DNA from: Vacuolonema iberomarrocanum LEGE 07170
Lineage (GTDB): Bacteria; Cyanobacteriota; Cyanobacteriia; Elainellales; Elainellaceae
DNA length: 54,718 bases
Direction of reading: 5' to 3'
Assembly: GCA_015207365.1 (NCBI GenBank)
Contig: JADEXA010000051.1
Location: 1-54,718, forward strand
Part shown: piece by piece, positions 45,477-51,895 of the stretch
Layout: every line of letters begins with the position of its first letter
Position numbering within the stretch: position 1 is the stretch's first letter
The notes under the pieces: model-generated
The model's input: the letters and a program-made list of their open reading frames with translations, nothing else
What the model was told of the DNA's origin: nothing
Database searches by the model: none
Translations under genes and position numbers: made by a program

Positions 45477-45636
45477 AAGAAGCGAGAAGCGGAGACAGGG
45501 GTGCGGAATTCACACCTTATAAATGAAATGTAGGAAACGTAATCAATGAAGCTTAATCAGTGGGCTGCAGCCAAGAAGTGAGCTGGAGCACAGGTCGTGA
45601 TGACAACAAGCAAAATTACAGCAAACAAACCAGGAA

Positions 45637-45732
45637 TTACAGCAAACAAACTAGGAACAAAAAGCCAACGATTGTCAAACTCGATTCCATGAAGAGAGGT
45701 AGAGAAGTAGTGTCTTGATGAGAGCGCAACAT
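45637..45732 (-). CDS. Possible 31-aa membrane microprotein
   Basis: ATG 45732 has a perfect AGGAGG seven bases upstream. The peptide begins MLRSHQDTTSLPLF and ends in a hydrophobic run (SLTIVGFLFLVCLL), one membrane helix. Just past the stop, a 16-base stretch (TTTGTTTGCTGTAATT) is repeated directly, and another frame of the region stays open and hydrophobic, so a frameshifted longer protein is possible. It matches no photosystem small subunit I know. The surroundings (45477-46061) hold no other gene. Confidence 0.35.
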   Translation of the reverse strand: MLRSHQDTTSLPLFMESSLTIVGFLFLVCLL

Positions 45733-46061
45733 GGTAAACCTCCTGATGATTCGGTTGGAGTTGATCTGGGTGATACGAATAGCCCTGATTCTTAATTGCA
45801 GAGGATCTTTTGAACAACCAGTTGACGTTTTGAAGTGAGGCTTTGTCTCTGGCTATCAACCTAAGATTACCTACAATGACGCCGAGCATCATTCAGTATG
45901 TTCCACCAATTTTTCAAAAAAAAGTTTGGATTTATTGACTCCAGTTGCTTAAATCCAGTGTACGTAGGCGATCGCTCCCCTTTCAATGATAAATGCCCCG
46001 CCAAGCCGTATTTTTCTCTTTCAACCAGCTATGTTCCCTTTCCCAAAAGGGTTAAGACTTC

Positions 46062-46161
46062 TATTAAATCCGGTTAAATAGTCGTAAAATCCAACGATCG
46101 TTTGCGCCCGTTGCTTTAGCGGGCGCAAACGATCATTAGGGTCTTCAATCGGATTTGATAT
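46062..46161. repeat. Palindromic repeat family 1, copy E
   Basis: ATTAAATCCGG to CGGATTTGATAT, with a 15-bp stem GATCGTTTGCGCCCG and its complement near 46096-46133. The left terminus has lost its ATATC. Several unpaired changes make this a decayed copy. Confidence 0.8.
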
Positions 46162-46175
46162 TACGCAAAACTTGC

Positions 46176-46252
46176 GTAAGTCCTGAGGGAATTCGTTAAT
46201 TTTGTGGCCACGTCGCGGCCACAAAATTAACAAAATACCTAAGTTCTGAGGG
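46176..46252. repeat. Palindrome flanked by direct repeats
   Basis: Direct repeats TAAGTCCTGAGGG (left) and TAAGTTCTGAGGG (right) surround a 15-bp stem GTTAATTTTGTGGCC (46195-46209) / GGCCACAAAATTAAC (46217-46231). It lies next to copy E, 70 bases before the TPR-dispanin gene. Distinct from families 1-4. Confidence 0.65.
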
Positions 46253-46320
46253 TTTGTCGCTTTGGGTCGTCATTCTCGAAAAGTAGCGCTAGGATGCGAG
46301 AAGCTTGAAGGGAAGTCCTT

Positions 46321-47556
46321 ATGTTGAAGTCTTCGGGGATGTGGTGGTACGAGCAGTTCGCCCGCTATCGCTACCGTCAAGGAATGACCTATGCCCGCAA
46401 AGGGCAATACCATCTGGCAATTTCGCGGTTCAATCGAGCCTTGCTGCACCATCCGCAGCCGGATGAAGTTTGTATCGCCCGTGGGCTCATTTACCTGCGG
46501 TTGGGCGATCTCGAAGCAGCTCTGGCAGACCTTGACCGAGCGATCGCCCTCAATCCCTGCAATTCCAAAGCCTATGGCAATCGTGGTTTGGTCAAGGCGC
46601 AACTGGGGGACGAAGCGGCGGCGTTAGAAGACTGGCGCGTTGCCCTCACCCACCGCCCCTGCTACGCTGAGGCTCGCTACAACCGGGGACTGGTGTTTGC
46701 CCATCAAAAAAATTATCAGTACGCCCTAGATGAGTTTGATCTGGCCATCAAAGCCAACCCTAATTTGGCAGAAGCCTACCTCCATCGGGGTAATGTCCGG
46801 GATGAATTGGGCGATCGCTTCGGTGCTGCTAAGGACTGGCAACTAGCGCTGCTCAATGATCTCAGTCTGGATGCGGCCAAGAAGGCGTTGTTCAGAACGC
46901 GCCGCGAGTCCCATGAACAACGCCTCACCGAAAAATTGGGGGCGGTTTTAGCACCACTCGATCTCTCCCTGCAAGTGGAACGGCAGGGGCGGCAACTGAA
47001 TCTGTTGATCCAGCGCGAACCTGGAACGCCAGTCAATTACCAGGACGTGGCAAAGCTGTTGCAAGCAAAAATCGTCGATCTGAATTTAAATTGGCTGGAA
47101 CGGTTTCGGATCATTGGGCGCATGGGCACAGGCGGTATGCCCGACTGGGACAAGGTCTATCAAATCTATGACAACTGCGCCTGTCCCCCGATCTATCTGT
47201 CGCGCATTCTGGCATCGCTCTTGTTCTTCATGCCCTTTGGCATTGCGGCCATTGTCTACGCCACGCAGGTCAAGGCAAACTACGCCCAGGGCAACTACCG
47301 GGCGGCTTTGACTGCATCGAAACTGATCAAATGGTTTTACTGGGTGAGCCTGGGCGTCTTTTCTGCAACGGCCTCGCTGGTTGTGTTTGGTGTCGTTTTG
47401 CTGTTGCTTAGGGGCGAATCTTTGTCCTCTATTATTGAGTCTATTCGCACGATGCCTTCCCCGCGCCCGTACTTGGGGCGTCCCTATGCCGACCCCCATC
47501 CCGATCCGTCTCCTCAACCGTCGCTGCCGGAGTCAACGGATTCTTCTGCGGATTAG
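46321..47556 (+). CDS. TPR protein with C-terminal dispanin (CD225) membrane domain
   Basis: 411 residues. TPR repeats about 19-180 (YLRLGDLEAALADLDRAIAL, AYGNRGLVKAQLGDEAAALE). A middle region about 195-280 (LGAVLAPLDLSLQVERQGRQ) is unassigned. Residues about 288-350 match dispanin/CD225: CPPIYLSRILASLLFFMPFG, then IVYATQVKANYAQGNYRAAL and SKLIKWFYWVSLGVF. A second membrane helix ends near 363, and a Pro/Ser-rich tail follows. Dispanins include the IFITM proteins; in bacteria they are membrane-anchored and of unknown role. The TPR part likely recruits partners to the membrane. ATG start, GGGAAG upstream. Confidence 0.88.
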   Translation: MLKSSGMWWYEQFARYRYRQGMTYARKGQYHLAISRFNRALLHHPQPDEVCIARGLIYLRLGDLEAALADLDRAIALNPCNSKAYGNRGLVKAQLGDEAAALEDWRVALTHRPCYAEARYNRGLVFAHQKNYQYALDEFDLAIKANPNLAEAYLHRGNVRDELGDRFGAAKDWQLALLNDLSLDAAKKALFRTRRESHEQRLTEKLGAVLAPLDLSLQVERQGRQLNLLIQREPGTPVNYQDVAKLLQAKIVDLNLNWLERFRIIGRMGTGGMPDWDKVYQIYDNCACPPIYLSRILASLLFFMPFGIAAIVYATQVKANYAQGNYRAALTASKLIKWFYWVSLGVFSATASLVVFGVVLLLLRGESLSSIIESIRTMPSPRPYLGRPYADPHPDPSPQPSLPESTDSSAD

Positions 47557-47598
47557 TTAATACGACTGGGGAGCGATCGCCCCATGGCTCCAGACCAT

Positions 47599-47773
47599 TA
47601 GAAGGGATAGCCTTACATGTTTAGATAAGAACAGTGCTGTAGGGTGCTGTTAGGCAAAGCCGTAACGCACCATCCCGCAAGGCTTTGATGCGTTACGCTA
47701 TCGCTAACGCATCCTACCAATAATTAGGGCTTTCTACTTAGAAGAGATAGCTTACGCATTTAGATAAGGACAG
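47599..47773. repeat. Palindrome between 35-bp direct repeats
   Basis: Near-identical direct repeats 47599-47634 and 47739-47773 (TAGAAGRGATAGC...TTTAGATAAG) flank a palindromic block with ends GTAGGGTGC (47639) and GCATCCTAC (47710). The inner GTAGGGTGC-type unit is, from memory, common in cyanobacterial genomes. The gap 47557-47917 has no other gene. Confidence 0.65.
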
Positions 47774-47917
47774 ATTACTATTTGAAAATCCCGCAGCGCA
47801 GCACTTTCAAAAATAATTGAGTTTTACCCAAGCGCATCGCGCCAGATTGGTAAAAGATAGAGAAAAGATTGAAAAAATATTCGGAAGACACCACGCAAAG
47901 CCGCGACGGCCACAACT

Positions 47918-48418
47918 ATGCCATCAACCTCAAAGCTCTATCAACTGCAAGCCCTCTGGATTACACCGGAAGCCTTTCGCCCCTTCGGCCAGCTCATCGC
48001 CGCATCGGTAGACGGCAAGTCCTTCGACCAGGAAGATGCCCAACTGGTGCTCGATCAGGGAACACCCCGCTTCTACATCATGCGATTGCACGGACGAGGA
48101 CGGCAGTTTTCTAAAATTACCCGCCACAAGCAATGTACCCAGTGCCTGGGTTCGTTGGAAGGGAAGGATTGGCTGTTGGCTGTAGCGGCTCCTGGTTCAG
48201 CCGATTGTCCGGAGGTGGAGGCGATCGCCGCTTTCCGCATTCCTGGCAATTGCTTCGTCAAGCTGGAGCAAGGGACTTGGCATGCTGGCCCCTACTTCGA
48301 CCACGACACCGTCGATTTCTACAACCTGGAACTGGCAGACACGAATATCACTGATCATCAGACCTGCAATTTGGATGCGCAGCATGGTGTCACGTTTGAG
48401 ATTGTGCCGCAAGCGTGA
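47918..48418 (+). CDS. Ureidoglycolate lyase-family protein
   Basis: 166 residues of the AllA/ureidoglycolate lyase cupin family: LWITPEAFRPFGQLIAASVD at the start, ITRHKQCTQCLGSLEGKDWL (typical 'tRH..qtq.f.pl.g..wl'), AFRIPGNCFVKLEQGTWHAG with the metal-site-like H, and DFYNLELADTN near the end. AllA releases urea from ureidoglycolate in purine breakdown. Cyanobacterial homologues often lack the rest of that pathway, and none is nearby, so the true substrate is uncertain. ATG start without a good ribosome site. Confidence 0.88.
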   Translation: MPSTSKLYQLQALWITPEAFRPFGQLIAASVDGKSFDQEDAQLVLDQGTPRFYIMRLHGRGRQFSKITRHKQCTQCLGSLEGKDWLLAVAAPGSADCPEVEAIAAFRIPGNCFVKLEQGTWHAGPYFDHDTVDFYNLELADTNITDHQTCNLDAQHGVTFEIVPQA

Positions 48419-48510
48419 TCCGGTGGTGTGGGTGGAAGGTTGAGTCATCATCGCGACACTGGCGACGGTCATTTTTTTGATTGGGATTTCGGCGATCGCT
48501 AACCCAACTC

Positions 48511-48601
48511 ATATCAAATCCAGTCAAATAGCCGTAAAACCCAAATATCGTTTGTGGCCGCTGCTTTGCAGCGGCCACAAACGATATTTGGGTTTTGATA
48601 T
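48511..48601. repeat. Palindromic repeat family 1, copy F
   Basis: ATATCAAATCCAG on the left. Perfect 27-bp core stem, arms 48538-48564 and 48568-48594, loop TTT, tip GTTTGTGGCCGCTGC. The right outer flank is shortened: the stem is followed directly by TTGATAT, lacking the usual TTAACCGGAT. Confidence 0.9.
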
Positions 48602-48806
48602 CAATTAGTAGAACTGGCTATAAATAACCCTCTGCCACTTTTCATCCAGGATGGCTTGAAGTTCGTCTCAGCGGTAATATCTATCGTATTAATCTTGGCA
48701 TTAACCAGCCACTTACGTCGTAATAATCCAGCGTTGCTTAAACAATTCTGAGCCATATGAGGGCGACCCAGGCTGAGAATGCTATGGGTTCAAATTAACG
48801 ACAACT

Positions 48807-48896
48807 ATAGCGATCTCAAATGGTGTGTGAAACCGGATATGAAAGGTGGGGCGAGCAATACCCGCCCCACCTTTCATATCCGGTTTCGGATTTCCA
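48807..48896. repeat. Palindromic repeat family 2, free copy
   Basis: It starts TAGCGATCTCAAATGGTGTG after a TA. Perfect 25-bp stem, arms 48828-48852 and 48862-48886 (GAAACCGGATATGAAAGGTG...). It aligns with the element at 45313-45400 with compensated changes (ATCGGATGTGAACGG there, ACCGGATATGAAAGG here). The right end is degenerate (CCATAA for GCTATA). The gap 48419-49048 holds copy F and this element but no gene. Confidence 0.8.
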
Positions 48897-49048
48897 TAAC
48901 GGATGTTCGATGAAGTATTTCTTGTCGAACGATTCCGTTAAATATCGTGAACACTGACCCTTGCTGATAGGGGAATTCTCTATCTTTTACAGGATACTTA
49001 GATTTCAGTTCTTCTGTAGGCTACGACTAGGCATGTGAGGCGAAAGAT

Positions 49049-50119
49049 GTGAAATTTGGCAAGTTGGTTGGAGCGATCGCCCTATTACTAGGGCTTTATC
49101 TACTATGGCGAGTTCGTTTCATTGGGCTGCTGGTTTTCACCGCTGTGGCTCTGGCAACGGTGCTCAATCGTATTGTGCGGCGGCTTACCCGCTGGCGGTT
49201 AGAGCGCGGCCTGGCCATTATGATTACTTTTGTCATGATCTTTGCCTTGATTGCGATCGCCATGGCTGTCATCGTTCCACGCTTTATCGCTCAGGTTAGC
49301 CAGTGGCTCGATCGGGCACCGCTCGAAATCGCTCAAATTAGCATCTGGTTAAACCAGTTGGATGACCAAGTTCCAGCCGAACTATCTAGCCAGCTTCAGC
49401 AACTCGATACGTTTATTCGAGATATTCCTCAAGTTGTGAGAAGTGTTTTCAACAACTTCTTCCTCCTCCTGCGGGGTACCCTCTCGATGGTGGTGAATGT
49501 CTTACTGGTACTGGTTGTGACGATTATGTTGCTGGCCAATCCTGTCGCCTATCGCCGTGCCTTTGTCTTGTTGTTTCCTCAGTTTTATCGGCACCGCCTT
49601 CAAGAAATTCTCGACCATTGCGAGCGCTCACTGGTCGCTTGGGGTATTGGTATCCTCTTCAACATGGTCGTAATCACGCTGATGAGCTTTGCAGGGTTGG
49701 CCATCATTGATGTTCCTCTTCCCATTGGTAACGCACTCATTGCTGGCATTCTGACCTTCATTCCCAACGTTGGCCCCGTTCTCAGCGTCGTTCCGCCAGC
49801 ATTACTGGGTCTACTAGAAGCTCCGTGGAAAGCTGCCGCCGTCGTCGTCCTCTACATCGTGATTCAGCAGGTCGAGGGCAATCTCTTGACCCCGATGGTG
49901 ATGGAGCATCAAGTTTCTCTGTTGCCAGCCCTCACACTCATCTCTCAACTGATCTGTGGCGTTTTGTTTGGCTTCATGGGTTTGTTTTTAGCGCTGCCGC
50001 TGGTGGTCGTCGGTCAGGTTTGGCTCCAGGAGCTATTGGTTAGAGACGTGATGAACAATTGGCGAGACAACCCCTTTGCCAATGGGAATCGAACGACTCA
50101 CCGCGAGTATCGTTCCTAA
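49049..50119 (+). CDS. AI-2E family (PerM-like) membrane transporter
   Basis: 356 residues with about eight hydrophobic helices, starting KFGKLVGAIALLLGLYLLWR. The central amphipathic region (RAPLEIAQISIWLNQLDDQV) separates helices 3 and 4 as in the family, and the C-terminal signature ILTFIPNVGPVLSVVPPALL and VIQQVEGNLLTPMVM is intact. Members export autoinducer-2 (TqsA) or have other roles such as sodium/proton exchange; the substrate is unknown here. GTG start with GAGGCG 8 bases upstream. It precedes an SDR gene on the same strand, with a dispersed repeat between. Confidence 0.92.
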   Translation: MKFGKLVGAIALLLGLYLLWRVRFIGLLVFTAVALATVLNRIVRRLTRWRLERGLAIMITFVMIFALIAIAMAVIVPRFIAQVSQWLDRAPLEIAQISIWLNQLDDQVPAELSSQLQQLDTFIRDIPQVVRSVFNNFFLLLRGTLSMVVNVLLVLVVTIMLLANPVAYRRAFVLLFPQFYRHRLQEILDHCERSLVAWGIGILFNMVVITLMSFAGLAIIDVPLPIGNALIAGILTFIPNVGPVLSVVPPALLGLLEAPWKAAAVVVLYIVIQQVEGNLLTPMVMEHQVSLLPALTLISQLICGVLFGFMGLFLALPLVVVGQVWLQELLVRDVMNNWRDNPFANGNRTTHREYRS

Positions 50120-50130
50120 ATTCAGGAGTA

Positions 50131-50220
50131 GAGGTTGCAGGATCCAAGAATGATTTTTCTAAGAAGGGACGCAATACGTTCCTGCTTTTAAAAAAAGCAT
50201 TCCCTCAATCAGCAATGTCC
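50131..50220. repeat. Dispersed repeat family 4, copy 2
   Basis: It is homologous along its length to 16831-16918 (GTTGCAGGATCCAAGAATGA, GCAATACGTTCCT, CCTCAATCAGCAATG). Its hairpin is less regular than in copy 1. The repeat is open in the frame of the next gene, so it could be mistaken for an N-terminal extension. Confidence 0.75.
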
Positions 50221-50232
50221 TGGAGTAGCACT

Positions 50233-50934
50233 ATGGGAGCAGCATCGATAACGCGAGTTTTGGTGACAGGGGGTAATCGTGGCATTGGCTTTGCCATTGC
50301 TCAAGGTCTTCTTGCCAAAGGATGTGAGGTTGTCCTCACGGCACGATCGCTTGACAGCGCCAAGCAAGCAGCTAAAGAGCTTCAGGGAGCTGTGACTCCG
50401 ATCGCCCTAGATATCAGCAACGATCGCTCGATTAGGGCAGCCGTAGAGACCTTACGCCAAACGGGCGATCGCCTGGATGTTTTAATCAACAATGCTGGGG
50501 TTTATCCCGACGACAATGTCAATATTCTGACGATTTCCCGTGACATGCTTATGACTGGCATGCAGACCAATACGTTTGGTGTCATCCGCATGGTGCAGGC
50601 ATGTTTACCCTTCTTAGAACAATCCCAGGATGCCCGAGTGATCAATATGTCGAGTGGGATGGGGGCGCTGGATGGGTTGACGACGACTGCACCCAGCTAC
50701 GGGCTCTCGAAACTGGCCTTAAACGGGGCAACCCTTATGCTGGCGCAATCTCTATCTTCCAAAGGAATTGTGGTGAATGCGATGTGTCCGGGTTGGGTGC
50801 AAACGGATATGGGTGGGGCATCGGCACCGCGATCGCCCGAGCAAGGAGCCGATACCGCCATTTGGCTCGCGACAGAAGCCCCCCGTAGCCATAACGGCAA
50901 GTTCTTCCGCGATCGCAACGTCATTTCTTTCTGA
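50233..50934 (+). CDS. Short-chain dehydrogenase/reductase
   Basis: 233 residues from ATG 50233 (MGAASITRVLVTGGNRGIGF), which has TGGAG 8 bases upstream; an ATG at 50215 is possible, and anything earlier lies in repeat family 4. Classical SDR: NAD(P) motif TGGNRGIG, LINNAGVY, Ser in INMSSGMGAL, and catalytic Tyr/Lys in SYGLSKLAL. The end (GADTAIWLATEAPRSHNGKF) resembles carbonyl reductase-like SDRs. The Arg after the glycine motif suggests NADPH. Substrate unknown. It ends at a strong hairpin. Confidence 0.93.
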   Translation: MGAASITRVLVTGGNRGIGFAIAQGLLAKGCEVVLTARSLDSAKQAAKELQGAVTPIALDISNDRSIRAAVETLRQTGDRLDVLINNAGVYPDDNVNILTISRDMLMTGMQTNTFGVIRMVQACLPFLEQSQDARVINMSSGMGALDGLTTTAPSYGLSKLALNGATLMLAQSLSSKGIVVNAMCPGWVQTDMGGASAPRSPEQGADTAIWLATEAPRSHNGKFFRDRNVISF

Positions 50935-50939
50935 AGCGT

Positions 50940-50981
50940 GGCTGAAAAGCAGGATGATTCGATTCATCCTGCTTTTCAGCC
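50940..50981 (+). terminator. Strong hairpin after the SDR gene
   Basis: A perfect 18-bp stem GGCTGAAAAGCAGGATGA (50940-50957) and its complement (50964-50981) starts 5 bases after the stop. There is no U-run, but position and strength fit a terminator. Confidence 0.65.
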
Positions 50982-51094
50982 ATACTCCTTGAGCTGTTGG
51001 GCGACACAATCCTTGCCAGTCCTTACCTCTAACCATGACCCGCCCGCAAATGAATTGCGGGCTATTCTGGGAAGTCCACTCAAGGGACTGACTG

Positions 51095-51192
51095 ATATCA
51101 AATCCGGTTAAATAGTCATAAAACCCAAATATTGTTTGTGGCCGCAAGCCTTTCACAAAAATACAAATGGTTTTTTTATCCAGATTTAATAT
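51095..51192. repeat. Palindromic repeat family 1, copy G (decayed)
   Basis: The left half is intact (ATATCAAATCCGG, AAACCCAAATATTGTTTGTG, GCCGC). The right half is heavily altered (CACAAAAATACAAATGG), ending CCAGATTTAATAT. No stable core stem remains, unlike copies B, C and F. Confidence 0.75.
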
Positions 51193-51202
51193 CAGTCGTT
51201 CA

Positions 51203-51237
51203 TGCTGATATTGCGAGCAGCGCTCGCAATATCAGCA
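51203..51237. repeat. Perfect 16-bp palindrome
   Basis: TGCTGATATTGCGAGC (51203-51218), loop AGC, complement 51222-51237. It lies directly after copy G and 59 bases before the GNAT gene. No gene is supported in 50982-51296. Confidence 0.75.
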
Positions 51238-51296
51238 ACCCGATCGAAGGAGTGTTAGTCTGTGGTTCCAAAGCCGTTGTGTGAGTCGAGCTGCCG

Positions 51297-51827
51297 ATGC
51301 TGATTCGAGAAGCGACCCGCGATGATGTGCCTGCCATTTCTAGGGTGCATGTCGATACATGGCGCACAACCTATCGCGGCATTGTGCCCGACGAACATTT
51401 GGCCAAGCTATCCTATGAGCGCCGGGAGCGAGGTTGGTATGCGATTCTAGAGCAGGCCGCTGAGGATGGCAACTTTACGTATGTGGCGCAGGATGAATCG
51501 GGCGAGATTGTCGGCTTTGCCAATGGCGGAAAAGAGCGCACGGGTGATCCGGTTTTTCGAGGGGAGCTGACGGGCATCTATATCCGGCAAGCCTACCAGG
51601 GGCAAGGGCTAGGGCGGCGGCTCGTACAGGTGGTTGCCGAACGGTTGAGCCAGTCGGGGTTGGATTCGATGCTGATTTGGGTTTTGATGGATAACCCTGC
51701 CTGTGGATTTTATGCCGCGCTTGGGGGCGATCGCGTTCGTGAGCAAGAGCTGCAAATCGGTGGCAAGTCGTTGCTTGAAGTGGCCTATGGATGGTTGGAT
51801 ACCCGCAAGCTCAGATCCATTTCGTAG
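51297..51827 (+). CDS. GNAT family N-acetyltransferase
   Basis: 176 residues. It starts MLIREATRDDVPAISRVHVD, with motif A GIYIRQAYQGQGLGRRLVQV (the R/Q-x-x-G-x-G acetyl-CoA loop is QGQGLG), and a final WVLMDNPACGFYAALGGDRV as in small-molecule GNATs. Acceptor unknown; the TTYRGIVPDEHLA segment is common in GNATs annotated as resistance-type without proof. ATG start, no strong ribosome site. Plus strand, convergent with the RTX gene. Confidence 0.92.
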   Translation: MLIREATRDDVPAISRVHVDTWRTTYRGIVPDEHLAKLSYERRERGWYAILEQAAEDGNFTYVAQDESGEIVGFANGGKERTGDPVFRGELTGIYIRQAYQGQGLGRRLVQVVAERLSQSGLDSMLIWVLMDNPACGFYAALGGDRVREQELQIGGKSLLEVAYGWLDTRKLRSIS

Positions 51828-51843
51828 AATCTAAGCCTGGGCT

Positions 51844-51877
51844 GGTGTTGGGTTGAGCGCAGCCGAAACCCAACACC
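51844..51877. terminator. Hairpin between convergent GNAT and RTX genes
   Basis: Arms GGTGTTGGGTT (51844-51854) and AACCCAACACC (51867-51877), loop GAGCGCAGCCGA. The unit resembles the GTTGGGTTTCGCTGCGCTC repeat seen widely in cyanobacteria (recall). A related unit with its loop in the opposite direction lies at 54225-54257. Confidence 0.6.
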
Positions 51878-51895
51878 GTTGCTGCTGCGGGCGTG

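Noticed and set aside
50059..50232. N-terminal extension of the SDR protein
   Set aside because: It overlaps the PerM gene end and repeat family 4; ATG 50233 has a ribosome site and starts the family domain.
34372..51237. CRISPR array
   Set aside because: The repeats are far apart, palindromic, 90-190 bases long and without regular spacers or cas genes.
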